The notes: a model not told the origin generated them from the sequence alone. Numbered from the stretch's first letter, positions 17,914 through 27,224 are shown. The stretch is 64,000 nt of DNA from Ruminococcus turbiniformis (GCF_020687545.1 NZ_JAJEQX010000016.1:1-64000), one strand, 5' to 3'. A program made the numbers and translations.

Positions 17914-19253
17914 GTTCTACTTCCTTTCTCTCCCAGGATCGCGTCAATGAGATCCTGCCCGCTTGATTTTACAATATTGACGGGAACTTGTAAAGCTTCG
18001 GATACCTGATCCACCGTATAATCATCGAGAAATACATCCTCGTCCGCCTTCAGCATATTGCAGGGGATCAAAAGCCGCCCCCTGACTCCGGTCCCGTTAA
18101 GCTGGACGATCAGATCCCCCGCCGTAATCAGGCCGGACACCGTGATCCGCTCTCCGAAAAAGTCGTTCCGGATCATGCGCACGCGGATATCAAGCCCCGG
18201 GAACTTCTCTTCCATCTTCCGCGCCATCCTGCACAGATACGGGTAGGCCAGCTTCCCTGTGGCGATGGTCAGCTCCTCCTTCGCTTCATATTCATATCCC
18301 TCAAGCTTCTGATAACCTTCCTCAAATTCGTTGAGCAGAAGCCGGAGCATCCCGACGCCGTTTTCCAGCTGAAGATATCCGTCATACCGCTCCTCCTCCG
18401 GCACTTCCTGCTCCGCCAGAAGATACCACTCGTCCCCCGCGTGGATAAAGTGGACGCCGTACTGCTCATACAGTTTCTCCTGCCATCTGTGAATCACAGA
18501 GAGCACATTTTCCGCGTCCTCCTTTGTAAACGGCTCCAGGGGGAAAAGCCCTTCCCTGAACTTTGTCAGCCCCACCGGGACAACAGACACACTTTTCAGA
18601 AGAGGGAGATACCGGCTCAGGTCCCGGATCGAGCGCTCCAGCTCCTCCCCGTCGTTGATCCCTTTGCAGAGCACGATCTGCCCGTTCATCTCAATGCCGC
18701 CCTGGAAGAGCTGATCCACCTTCTTAAGCGCATCCCCGGCGAACCGGTTGTGGAGCATTCTGCAGCGAAGCTCGGGGTTCGTCGTCTGAAAGGAGATATT
18801 GATCGGCTCCAGCCTGTAGCGGATAATCCGCTCGATGTCGTGATCGCTCATGTTGGTCAGCGTCACATAGTTTCCCTGAAGGAAGGAAAGCCGCGAATCA
18901 TCATCCTTAAAATAAAGCGTATCCCTCATGCCCTCCGGCATCTGGTCGATAAAGCAGAAAATGCACTTGTTCCGGCAGGACCGGTACTCGTCCATAAGCC
19001 CGCTCTCGAATTCAATTCCAAGCTGCTCGTCCGCCTCTTTCTCGATCTCAAGCTCCCACTGCTCCCCGTCCGGTTTCTCGATCAGGAGCAGGATCTCCTC
19101 ATCCTCCACGTAGAACTGATAGTCAAAGATATCTTCGATCTCGTGCCCGTCGATGGAGAGAAGTCTGTCGCCCGGCTCGATTCCGAGCTCATCTGCAATG
19201 CTGCCGCAGGATACGTTTCTGACCACATGTACATGTCTCTTTTTTTCCGCCAT
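17910..19253 (-). CDS. DUF512 radical SAM-like protein with N-terminal PDZ-like domain
   Basis: A 447-residue protein of the DUF512 family. The first 60 residues form a PDZ-like domain (SIADELGIEPGDRLLSIDGHEIED). CRNKCIFC at residues 93-100 is a CxxxCxxC cluster-binding motif like that of radical SAM enzymes. The middle resembles a radical SAM barrel (TLTNMSDHDIERI, VVPVGLTKFR) and the C-terminal third is the DUF512 region. The reaction is not known to me. Coupling to der suggests a housekeeping role; that is inference. Confidence 0.88.
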   Translation of the reverse strand: MAEKKRHVHVVRNVSCGSIADELGIEPGDRLLSIDGHEIEDIFDYQFYVEDEEILLLIEKPDGEQWELEIEKEADEQLGIEFESGLMDEYRSCRNKCIFCFIDQMPEGMRDTLYFKDDDSRLSFLQGNYVTLTNMSDHDIERIIRYRLEPINISFQTTNPELRCRMLHNRFAGDALKKVDQLFQGGIEMNGQIVLCKGINDGEELERSIRDLSRYLPLLKSVSVVPVGLTKFREGLFPLEPFTKEDAENVLSVIHRWQEKLYEQYGVHFIHAGDEWYLLAEQEVPEEERYDGYLQLENGVGMLRLLLNEFEEGYQKLEGYEYEAKEELTIATGKLAYPYLCRMARKMEEKFPGLDIRVRMIRNDFFGERITVSGLITAGDLIVQLNGTGVRGRLLIPCNMLKADEDVFLDDYTVDQVSEALQVPVNIVKSSGQDLIDAILGEKGSRT

Positions 19254-19301
19254 AAAATCTGCTGTTTCCCCTCTGTTTTTTTATCTGAATTCAGTAGCGT
19301 C

Positions 19302-19332
19302 AGTATACAAAAATCCATTCTGCTGCGTTCAA
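19302..19332 (-). promoter_or_regulatory. Possible promoter for the DUF512-der-plsY-gpsA unit
   Basis: On the minus strand TTGAAC (19332-19327) and TATACT (19307-19302) lie 49 bases before the DUF512 start. The spacer is 19 bases, longer than optimal, so this is tentative. Confidence 0.35.
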
Positions 19333-19379
19333 GTATAACATAATTCCCGCTCCGCGCAAAGACTGATTGCGGCGTGCTC

Positions 19380-19408
19380 TTGAATTTATACCGGAAAAAT
19401 GATATAAA
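19380..19408 (+). promoter_or_regulatory. Promoter for prs
   Basis: TTGAAT (19380-19385) and TATAAA (19403-19408) are separated by 17 bases, with the prs start 43 bases downstream. Confidence 0.6.
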
Positions 19409-19451
19409 GGTAATGTAAAATTGCATTATCATTTATCAACAGGAGAATATC

Positions 19452-20633
19452 ATGTCAAATATTGAACTCTTAGAACAAACGCTCCCTGTGGCGCCTCTTA
19501 AGATCGCCGCTTTGGAAAGCTGCCGGCCGCTTGCCCAGAAAGTCAACGACTATATCGTTTCCTTCCGGGCCAACACGATTAACGAGGTGTCCGAATCCCC
19601 ATTGTATGTCAACTACAAATCAAACAATTACCTGGTTGACTGCTGCTGCCCGCGCTTCGGTACGGGAGAGGGCAAGGGCGTTCTCCGCGAAACGATCCGC
19701 GGAACCGACCTTTTTATCATGACTGATGTCTGCAATTACAGTCTTACATATACAGTAAACGGGCATCTGAACCACATGTCGCCCGACGATCACTATCAGG
19801 ATTTGAAAAGGATCATTTCAGCCGCCACCGGAAAAGCCCACAGAATCAACGTTATCATGCCTTTCCTCTACGAAGGCCGCCAGCACAAGCGCACGAAAAG
19901 AGAATCTCTTGACTGCGCCCTTGCACTGGAAGAGCTGACCGCCATGGGCGTATCCAACATCATCACATTCGATGCCCACGATCCGCGGGTACAGAACGCC
20001 ATCCCCTTAAGCGGTTTCGACAGCTTCAACCCGCCGTATCAGTTTATGAAGGCGATTTTCCGCGCGGTTCCTGATCTGCTGCCGGACAAGGACCATCTCA
20101 TGATCATCAGTCCGGATGAGGGCGCCATGCACCGCGCCGTCTACTTCTCCAACATTCTCGGCGTGGAAATGGGCATGTTCTATAAGAGAAGAGATTATTC
20201 CGTGATTGTAAACGGCAAAAATCCGATTGTCGCCCACGAATTTCTCGGAGATGATGTGAAAGGGAAGGACGTAATCGTTGTGGACGATATGATCTCTTCC
20301 GGAGGAAGTATGCTCGACGTCGCCAGACAGATCAAGGGACGGGGCGCGTCCCGCGTGTTCGTCTGTACAACATTCGGTCTGTTCACCGACGGCCTTGACC
20401 AGTTTGACGAGTATTACGAGAAGGGGTATATCGACAAAGTCGTCACTACGAACCTGACTTACCTGCCGCCGGAACTGGTTGAAAGACCGTATTTCATCAT
20501 GGCTGACATGAGCAAGTTCCTGGCTCTCATCATCGACTCCCTGAATCACGATATGACCATCGGGGCTGTCATGAGTCCGACGGAAAAGATCCACACTCTC
20601 CTCGAAAAGAGGGCCCGCGGCGAGAAAATCTAG
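19452..20633 (+). CDS. prs: Ribose-phosphate pyrophosphokinase, long divergent form
   Basis: A 393-residue PRPP synthase-like protein, about 75 residues longer than the common 315-residue enzymes. PRPP feeds purine, pyrimidine, histidine and tryptophan synthesis. The PRPP-binding loop VVDDMISSGGSM near residue 277 is well conserved. The flexible-loop region reads EGRQHKRTKRESLD instead of the common RQDRK...PREPIT form, and the DLHAxQ motif is replaced by TFDAHDPRVQ. CAACAGGAG precedes the ATG. Activity is inferred from fold motifs. The 3' UTR shares a motif with pyrI. Confidence 0.88.
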   Translation: MSNIELLEQTLPVAPLKIAALESCRPLAQKVNDYIVSFRANTINEVSESPLYVNYKSNNYLVDCCCPRFGTGEGKGVLRETIRGTDLFIMTDVCNYSLTYTVNGHLNHMSPDDHYQDLKRIISAATGKAHRINVIMPFLYEGRQHKRTKRESLDCALALEELTAMGVSNIITFDAHDPRVQNAIPLSGFDSFNPPYQFMKAIFRAVPDLLPDKDHLMIISPDEGAMHRAVYFSNILGVEMGMFYKRRDYSVIVNGKNPIVAHEFLGDDVKGKDVIVVDDMISSGGSMLDVARQIKGRGASRVFVCTTFGLFTDGLDQFDEYYEKGYIDKVVTTNLTYLPPELVERPYFIMADMSKFLALIIDSLNHDMTIGAVMSPTEKIHTLLEKRARGEKI

Positions 20634-20658
20634 GGACAGGCCTCAGGCAAGCCCTGAT

Positions 20659-20682
20659 TTATGATCGTCGCCTGTACAAAAA
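20659..20682 (+). repeat. 3' UTR motif, copy 2 (after prs)
   Basis: TTATGATCGTCGCC and TACAAAAA separated by two bases, the same arrangement as after pyrI (6598-6621). Here ACAGGC (20636-20641) can pair with GCCTGT (20670-20675), and an inner hairpin TCAGG/CCTGA is possible. The flanking pair differs from that at pyrI, but the loop sequence is kept. Confidence 0.5.
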
Positions 20683-20714
20683 ATTACGGCTCCGCTGTTT
20701 TTCAGCGGAGCCTT
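20683..20714. terminator. Terminator shared by prs and the DUF1653 gene
   Basis: GGCTCCGCTG (20688-20697) pairs perfectly with 20703-20712 around a T5 loop. On the minus strand the hairpin is followed by TAATTTTTTG. It overlaps the last codons of the DUF1653 gene and can serve both convergent genes. Confidence 0.75.
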
Positions 20715-21196
20715 CTGCTTTCATATCTCATCTTTGTCTTCAGGAAACGGATCAGCGCGGCGTACCGTTCTTCCACCGTATCGGAATTTTCGGTAAATTC
20801 CAGGCTTTCCGAGGCCGCGGTAAGAAAGCGCGCGTCGATCTCGTCCCGGTGCCTCTGAAGGAAACGGACCCGTTCCTCGTTGTCGTCCAGATCAAGGAAT
20901 TCAAGAATAAGGGATGTCACACTTCCGTGGCCTTTCTTAAACAGGCCGCCATCCTCTTTGTGATCGCGGCACAGCTCGAAGCGGTACTTCTGATCCGCAT
21001 GCGGATATTTTCCCGTATCCAGAGGACTTAAAAACGTCTCAAGAAAACTTGCGTATACTTTTTTCTCCCCCTCGCAGGTCTCAAATATGACCATATCCTC
21101 ACCGGTTTCCGTGCAGACCGCCATCTCCAGAATCTTATATTTCTTTCCCTTGAAATGGCGGTATATGTCTCCCTTTCTGGGAATTCGTCTCTCCAT
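20702..21196 (-). CDS. DUF1653 domain-containing protein
   Basis: A 164-residue protein. The first 60 residues form a DUF1653 domain: KGDIYRHFKGKKYKILEMAVCTETGEDMVIFE, ending near FLSPLDTGKYP. The rest is a charged helical tail with no recognised domain (EFLDLDDNEERVRFLQRHRDE). Function is unknown. Its last codons lie inside the prs terminator hairpin. It is 46 bases downstream of ilvA on the same strand. Confidence 0.8.
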   Translation of the reverse strand: MERRIPRKGDIYRHFKGKKYKILEMAVCTETGEDMVIFETCEGEKKVYASFLETFLSPLDTGKYPHADQKYRFELCRDHKEDGGLFKKGHGSVTSLILEFLDLDDNEERVRFLQRHRDEIDARFLTAASESLEFTENSDTVEERYAALIRFLKTKMRYESRRLR

Positions 21197-21242
21197 CCCT
21201 GCTTCAATCTCCTTTCTGAACTGATTTCCGGCGTCCGGCAGA

Positions 21243-22457
21243 TTAGTACAGTTTCGCGCTGATCATTTTCGGACGGAAGCCGTTTTTCTCCAGCGCGTCA
21301 AGAATCCGGTTCTTGTGCTCTGTACCAAAGGCCTCCATCGTAATTCTCAGCTCCACGGCCGCGTTGCGGTTTGTGCTTACGAACTGGTTATGCTCCAGTT
21401 TGATGACGTTGCCCTGCTCATCCGCAATCGTCTTCGCCACCTGCACAAGCTCGCCCGGTTTGTCCGGAAGGAGCACGGATACGGAGAAGATACGGTCTCT
21501 CTGAATCAGGCCGTGCTGGACGATCGACGACATGGTAATCACGTCCATGTTTCCTCCGCTTAGCACGCAGACAACTTTCTTTCCCTTTAAGTCGAGCTGC
21601 TTTAAGGCAGCCACAGAGAGAAGGCCGGAATTTTCCACGATCATCTTGTGGTTCTCCACCATGTCAAGGAAGGCGCCGATCAGCTCGTCGTCCTCCACGA
21701 GAAGCATCTGGTCCACATTTTCCTGCACATAGGGCAGAATCTTATCTCCTACCGCCTTCACCGCCGTGCCGTCGGCAATCGTGTTGGCGCTCTCAAGCTC
21801 CACCACTTCGCCTGCCGAGAGGGCCGCCGTCATACTGGCCGCCTCCGCCGGCTCCACACCGACCACTTTGATCTTCGGATTTAACATTTTCGCAAGGGTC
21901 GCCACACCCGAGAGCAGACCGCCTCCGCCCACCGGAACAAGAATGTAGTCCACCGTCGGAAGTTCCTGTACGATCTCCATCGCAATCGTTCCCTGCCCGG
22001 TCGCCACATCCGTATCGTTGAACGGGTGAACGAAGGTGTATCCCTTCTCCTCAGCCAGTCTGCCCGCATACTCGCATGCATCGTCGTACACATCCCCGTA
22101 CAGAATCACTTCCGCTCCGTAGCTCTTCGTCCGGTTGACTTTAATCAGCGGCGTAACAGTCGGCATCACAATCACTGCCTTGCAGCCGAATTTCTTCGCC
22201 GCAAACGCCACGCCCTGAGCATGGTTTCCGGCGGAGGCCGTGATCAGTCCTCTCTCCCTCTCCTCGTCGGTCAGGGTGCTGATCTTATAATACGCGCCGC
22301 GGATCTTGTACGCTCCGGTGTGCTGCATGTTCTCCGGCTTTAAGTACACCTTTCCCCCTGTCATCTCACTCAAATATTCGCTGTGGATCAGTTTTGTGGG
22401 GTTGGTTACTTTCTTTACCAGTTCGCTTGCTTCCTCAAACTTTTCTAATGTCATCAT
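21243..22457 (-). CDS. ilvA: Threonine ammonia-lyase (threonine dehydratase)
   Basis: A 404-residue PLP enzyme converting threonine to 2-oxobutyrate for isoleucine synthesis. The PLP-lysine motif KPENMQHTGAYKIRGAYYKI is near residue 40, SAGNHAQGVA near 75, and the glycine-rich phosphate loop VGGGGL near 180. A single C-terminal ACT domain covers about residues 325-404. One ACT domain and about 400 residues resemble the shorter TdcB-like/clostridial form rather than the 514-residue E. coli IlvA. Two adjacent ATGs (22457 and 22454) are possible starts. It sits 71 bases downstream of ftsY. Confidence 0.93.
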   Translation of the reverse strand: MMTLEKFEEASELVKKVTNPTKLIHSEYLSEMTGGKVYLKPENMQHTGAYKIRGAYYKISTLTDEERERGLITASAGNHAQGVAFAAKKFGCKAVIVMPTVTPLIKVNRTKSYGAEVILYGDVYDDACEYAGRLAEEKGYTFVHPFNDTDVATGQGTIAMEIVQELPTVDYILVPVGGGGLLSGVATLAKMLNPKIKVVGVEPAEAASMTAALSAGEVVELESANTIADGTAVKAVGDKILPYVQENVDQMLLVEDDELIGAFLDMVENHKMIVENSGLLSVAALKQLDLKGKKVVCVLSGGNMDVITMSSIVQHGLIQRDRIFSVSVLLPDKPGELVQVAKTIADEQGNVIKLEHNQFVSTNRNAAVELRITMEAFGTEHKNRILDALEKNGFRPKMISAKLY

Positions 22458-22528
22458 GCCTTTCGCCTTCCTTCCTCTGTGCGCCCGGCCTGCACATCTG
22501 CGCTCCGGCCGTCCGGCGCTGCTCATGT

Positions 22529-23497
22529 TTACTCGCCGTCCCCGCCGGGAGTATCCTGATCCGCCTCTTCGCTCTCCCGGTAGAACAGCGCCTTCACAAA
22601 CTCGTCTGAATCAAATTTCTGCAGGTCGTCAATGGACTCTCCCACACCGATATATTTCACGGGAATCCCCAGTTCCGCCTGGATCGCCACCGCGATTCCG
22701 CCTTTTGCGGTGCCGTCCATCTTCGTTAAGATCACGCCCGTAACGTCCGCCGCCTCGTTAAACTCCCTTGCCTGAGCCAGAGCGTTCTGTCCGGTTGTTG
22801 CGTCAAGAACGACAAGCGTCTCCCGGAACGCTTCCGGATATTCACGGTCGATAACACGGTTGATCTTCTTTAACTCTTCCATCAGGTTTTTCTTGTTGTG
22901 GAGTCTTCCCGCCGTATCGCAGAGAAGCACATCCGCCTTTCTCGCCTTCGCCGCGGCCACCGCGTCAAACACAACAGAGGCAGGATCCGCCCCCTCCTGG
23001 CCGCCGATCATATCCACCGATGCCCGGTTGGCCCACTCTTTTAACTGTTCTCCGGCTGCCGCGCGGAACGTGTCCGCCGCCGCGATCACAACCCGTTTTC
23101 CCTCGCTTTTAAGCTTTCCGGCAAGTTTTCCTATGGTGGTCGTCTTTCCCACTCCGTTGACTCCGATCACAAAGACGACCGAAGTCCGGTTCTCAAACTC
23201 ATAAGCCGTCTCCCCGACGTCCATCTGCTCCCGGATGCTGTCGATTAAAAGCTGCCGGCATTCCATCGGTTCTTTGATATGCTGCTCTCTTACCTTTTCC
23301 TTTAAGTCATCCAGGATCTCCATTGTGGCGCGCACGCCGAGATCCCCCATGATGAGCGTCTCTTCCAGCTCGTCGTAAAAATCGTCGTCGATCTTCGAAA
23401 ACCCGTGGAAAATACTGTCCATTCCGGACACGATATTGTCTCTCGTCTTCGTAAGTCCGGAGACGAGACGTTTAAAAAAGCCTTTCTTTTCTTCCAT
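22529..23497 (-). CDS. ftsY: Signal recognition particle receptor FtsY
   Basis: A 322-residue SRP receptor GTPase that docks ribosome-SRP complexes at the membrane. The N domain starts at KKGFFKRLVSGLTKTRDNIV. G motifs are VIGVNGVGKTTTIGKLAG, DTFRAAAGEQL, CDTAGR and TKMDGTAKGG. The ATG at 23497 is the first good start after the smc stop. The 154 bases before it remain open in the same frame and would encode an Ala/Glu/Lys-rich stretch like an acidic A domain, but contain no usual start codon. It follows smc on the same strand. Confidence 0.96.
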   Translation of the reverse strand: MEEKKGFFKRLVSGLTKTRDNIVSGMDSIFHGFSKIDDDFYDELEETLIMGDLGVRATMEILDDLKEKVREQHIKEPMECRQLLIDSIREQMDVGETAYEFENRTSVVFVIGVNGVGKTTTIGKLAGKLKSEGKRVVIAAADTFRAAAGEQLKEWANRASVDMIGGQEGADPASVVFDAVAAAKARKADVLLCDTAGRLHNKKNLMEELKKINRVIDREYPEAFRETLVVLDATTGQNALAQAREFNEAADVTGVILTKMDGTAKGGIAVAIQAELGIPVKYIGVGESIDDLQKFDSDEFVKALFYRESEEADQDTPGGDGE

Positions 23498-23651
23498 GTT
23501 CGCTCCCGCCTTTCTCTCTCCCGTTTTCTGATTCCGCGCTTCCGCTGCTTTCTTTACTTTCTCTGTTTCTGCAGTTTTCCCTGCTTCTGCTGCTTTCTCT
23601 GTTTCTGCCGGTCTTCCTGCTTCTTTCGGATCGCTCCCTGTATTTCCGTGA
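23498..23651 (-). other. Ala/Glu/Lys-rich open stretch between smc and ftsY
   Basis: These 154 bases, in the ftsY frame, read as alternating AETEKAAEAGKTAETEK-type residues with two near-identical GCAGAAACAGAGAAAG units at the DNA level. There is no ATG, GTG or TTG start in this frame here, so the stretch is called non-coding. The strand is nearly free of T, which alone would keep the frame open. Confidence 0.5.
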
Positions 23652-26600
23652 CTATTTGTCCAGTTCGCTCTCCAGAAGATCCACAGACACAAGGGTGGAA
23701 ACGCCCTTCTCCTGCATGGTGATTCCATACAGCCGGTCCGCGGACGCCATCGTCCCTCTTCTGTGGGTGATGACGATAAACTGGGTATTCTTTGTCAGCT
23801 TGTGGAGATAGTTTGCAAACCGCCCCACATTGTTATCGTCAAGCGCCGCCTCGATCTCATCCAGAAGACAGAAGGGCGACGGCTTTAAGTTCTGAATCGC
23901 AAACAGAAGGGAAATAGCGGTCAGCGCCTTCTCTCCTCCTGAGAGCTGCATCATGTTCTGAAGCTTCTTGCCCGGGGGCTGCGCGATAATCCGGATGCCC
24001 GCCTCAAGGATGTCCTCATCCTCCATCAGCTCAAGGGTACCCTTTCCGCCGCCGAAAAGTTCCCGGAACACGACGTTGAATTCCTTTGCAATTCTGGCAA
24101 ACTGTTCAGAGAACTGCTTTCGCATGGCAGCGTCCAGCTCGTCGATAATCTGGACAAGCGAAGCCTCCGCCTCCACCAGATCGTCGTGCTGGTTTTTGAG
24201 AAATTCGTACCGCTCGGACACGCTTTTGTAGTCCTCGATGGCGTTTACGTTTACCGTGCCCAGTTTACGGATCTCGTTTTTCAGTTCCTGGATCCGCCGC
24301 TTCATCACCGAGAGGTCCGTCAGGTTGTGATCTCTGAGCTCCAGGGCCCGGTTGTAGGTGAGCTCGTACTCCTCCCACATGTAATTGATCTGCTTTTCCG
24401 AGGCTTCTTCGTAGGATTCTTTCTGGCTGTTCAGGCGGAAGCACTCTTTGTCCAGGGCGGAGATATGCTTTGAGAGTTCCTCCCGCATTCCGAGGAAGTC
24501 TCTGTTTTTCTGATTCAGCTCATCCCTTCTGGCCGTCTGCTGTGCGATCTCTTTTCCGATCTCGTCGTACAGCTCTTTTGAATCCTCGATTGTTCCGCGC
24601 AGTTCGCGGATCTTCTCTTCTTTCTCAAGTATCTCCTGGGACGCGCTGTCCTTATTCACATCCAGTTCTTTCTGCTCGGCCTCGAACTTTTCGATCTCGT
24701 CGGTGATTCGCCCCAGATTTTCGGAGATGAACGCGTCCTGCTGCTCCAGGCTTGCAAGGGCCAGGTGAACGTTCTCTGAACGCTTCATCTGAGCACTTTC
24801 TTCCTCCCTTGCCTCCTCCAAAGCGCGCTGAAGCGTCTCTGTCCTTTCATTGATCTCCTTTTCCAGCTGCTCGGAAGTCTCCAGTTCCATCTGGATGGAC
24901 TCCTCGTTGTCCGCGATCTCTCGCAACTGTCTGTCAAGCTCTGCCTGTTCGTTTACATATCCTCCGCAGCGCTCTTTCGCCTCTTTCATCCGGATCTGTG
25001 TCTGCTCCACATTCATGCGGACCGTATTCTCCTGGACGGAGGCCTTCCGCAGATCCTGCTGGATCCCGTCGATCGCCGCGTAACAGGCAGCCCGGGCGCT
25101 CTTTGTCTCTGATACGCTCTGCTCCATCGCATCCATGTCCGCCTTTAACATGGACACGGTCTTTTCAAATTCCTCAATCTCCCTGCGCCTGCTGAGAAGA
25201 TTGCTTGAGTTTTTAAAGGCGCCTCCGGTCATGGAACCGCCGGGGTTAATCAGCTCTCCCTCCAGTGTCACAAGCCGGAGCGACTGGGCGTACTTTCTCG
25301 CGATGGCGATTCCGTCGTCGATTGTGCGCACGACGATCGTCCGCCCCAGAAGCTGGTCCGCAAGGCCCTCAAACCGCTTTTCCACATGGACAAGCGTGTT
25401 TGCAAGGCCGATGACTCCGGGTTCTCTGAGCGCCTCCGGATTCCGGATGCCGCCTCCGGACCGCATGCTCGTAAGTGGAAGGAAGGTTGCCCTTCCGAAT
25501 TTGTTCTTCTTCAGGAAGGCGATCATCCTCTTGGCCGTCTCCTCGTTGTCTGTGACGATATTCTGGATGCTTCCGCCGAGAGCGGTCTCAATGGCGATCT
25601 CGTACTCCTTATCCACCTTGATGATATCCGCCACAACGCCGATGAGGCCCTTCTCTCTCTCTTTGTTGGCCATCACGCGGCGGATGCTGTTGCCGTATCC
25701 GTCATACCGCTCTGTAATATTTTTCAGAGATTCCAGCCTGGAGGATTCTCTGTGGTACGCGGTCTGTCCGATCCGCAGTTTCTCCTGCCGGTCGTTTAAC
25801 TCTTTCTGGAGGGCGGAAATTTTCTGTTCGTTCTCCTCGATCTGCGCGTTGAAATTCCGGATCGTCTCCCGCACATTTTCAAGCTCACCTTCATACTCTG
25901 CAAGATGTTCCTCCTGCTTCTTCGCCTCGGCCGATACTTCCAGTATATTTCTCGAGAGAACCGCCTTTCTCGCGGCGATCTGCTCTCTTGTCGTGTCGTA
26001 GTGCTGGATCTTTGCGGTTGTAGAAGCCCGGTTTCCGAGAAGGCTCATAAGCTCCTGCTTTGCGCTCTCGATTCCCGCAGTATGTTCCGCGATCCTGCTC
26101 TGGACTTCAATGAGCTCATTTCGCGCCTGCGCATCCTGGCCGGAAGCCTCTTTTAACTTTTCCCTGACTTCTTCCCGCTCCCGCTCAAGAGACCGTTTCT
26201 GATCTTCCCGGGTCTCGATCTCCGCCCGGATCACATTGGAGCGGTTGTCATAGTGCTCGTCGTTCATCCTGGCCGTGTTGATCTGCTCTTTGAGCACGTT
26301 GATCTGGCCTTCCAGCTGCTGTTTTAAAAGGTTCGTCTCGTTGAGCTGGTTTTTCGCCGTCTCAATGGCGAGATCGATCTCCTCGACTTCGCCCTCGATC
26401 TTCTCGTACTCGGCCTTCATGGCATCGTATTTTTCGTTTGACTCCTGCATTTCAGCGGAGGTCAGTTCATACTTTCCCTCCACCTCCCGGATTCTCTCCC
26501 GGAGTCTCTCCTCCTCGAGAAGGAACATATTGATGTCAAATGTTTTTAACTCTTCCTTTTTCTTCAGATACTCCCTTGCCGTCTCGGACTGTCTCTCGAG

Positions 26601-27212
26601 CGGTCCGAGCTGCTTTTCAAGCTCCTTTAAAATATCGTTGACACGGGTTAAATTCAGCCGCTCCTCCTCGAGCTTCTTAATCGAAAGGTTTTTTCTTCTC
26701 TTGTATTTTACAATTCCCGCGGCTTCATCAAAGAGTTCTCTTCTCTCTTCCGGTTTGCCGCTTAAGATCCGGTCGATCTGTCCCTGTCCGATGATGGAAT
26801 ACCCTTCTTTTCCGATTCCGGTGTCGTAGAACATCTCGTTGATGTCCTTTAACCGGCACGCGGTTCCGTTGATCAGGTACTCGCTCTCCCCGGACCGGTA
26901 CAGTTTTCTCGTCACCGTCACCTCGCCGTAATCCACAGGGAGCTGATGGTCCGAATTGTCGAGGGTGATGGCCACCGAGGCGTAGCTTAATGGGCGCCGG
27001 TTCTCTGTGCCCGAGAAAATGACGTCCTGCATGGTGCCGCCTCTTAACTGCTTCACGCGCTGCTCTCCGAGCACCCATCTGACAGCGTCCGCCACATTAC
27101 TCTTTCCGCTTCCGTTCGGCCCTACAATTCCGGTGATCCCGTTGTGAAAGTCAAACCTGATCTTGTTCGCAAAGGACTTAAAGCCCTGCACCTCGATATT
27201 TTTTAAGTACAT
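23652..27212 (-). CDS. smc: Chromosome segregation protein SMC
   Basis: A 1186-residue condensin ATPase. The N-terminal Walker A is GIVGPNGSGKSNVADAV near residue 30. Long coiled coils flank a hinge domain at about 500-680 (GLIGVVADIIKVDKEYEIAIE, TLEGELINPGGSMTGG). The C-terminal head carries the signature LSGGEKALTAISLLFA and Walker B FCLLDEIEAALDD. The length is standard. It forms a run with rnc upstream and ftsY downstream, an order common in Firmicutes. Confidence 0.98.
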   Translation of the reverse strand: MYLKNIEVQGFKSFANKIRFDFHNGITGIVGPNGSGKSNVADAVRWVLGEQRVKQLRGGTMQDVIFSGTENRRPLSYASVAITLDNSDHQLPVDYGEVTVTRKLYRSGESEYLINGTACRLKDINEMFYDTGIGKEGYSIIGQGQIDRILSGKPEERRELFDEAAGIVKYKRRKNLSIKKLEEERLNLTRVNDILKELEKQLGPLERQSETAREYLKKKEELKTFDINMFLLEEERLRERIREVEGKYELTSAEMQESNEKYDAMKAEYEKIEGEVEEIDLAIETAKNQLNETNLLKQQLEGQINVLKEQINTARMNDEHYDNRSNVIRAEIETREDQKRSLEREREEVREKLKEASGQDAQARNELIEVQSRIAEHTAGIESAKQELMSLLGNRASTTAKIQHYDTTREQIAARKAVLSRNILEVSAEAKKQEEHLAEYEGELENVRETIRNFNAQIEENEQKISALQKELNDRQEKLRIGQTAYHRESSRLESLKNITERYDGYGNSIRRVMANKEREKGLIGVVADIIKVDKEYEIAIETALGGSIQNIVTDNEETAKRMIAFLKKNKFGRATFLPLTSMRSGGGIRNPEALREPGVIGLANTLVHVEKRFEGLADQLLGRTIVVRTIDDGIAIARKYAQSLRLVTLEGELINPGGSMTGGAFKNSSNLLSRRREIEEFEKTVSMLKADMDAMEQSVSETKSARAACYAAIDGIQQDLRKASVQENTVRMNVEQTQIRMKEAKERCGGYVNEQAELDRQLREIADNEESIQMELETSEQLEKEINERTETLQRALEEAREEESAQMKRSENVHLALASLEQQDAFISENLGRITDEIEKFEAEQKELDVNKDSASQEILEKEEKIRELRGTIEDSKELYDEIGKEIAQQTARRDELNQKNRDFLGMREELSKHISALDKECFRLNSQKESYEEASEKQINYMWEEYELTYNRALELRDHNLTDLSVMKRRIQELKNEIRKLGTVNVNAIEDYKSVSERYEFLKNQHDDLVEAEASLVQIIDELDAAMRKQFSEQFARIAKEFNVVFRELFGGGKGTLELMEDEDILEAGIRIIAQPPGKKLQNMMQLSGGEKALTAISLLFAIQNLKPSPFCLLDEIEAALDDNNVGRFANYLHKLTKNTQFIVITHRRGTMASADRLYGITMQEKGVSTLVSVDLLESELDK

Positions 27213-27224
27213 ATAACACCTGCT

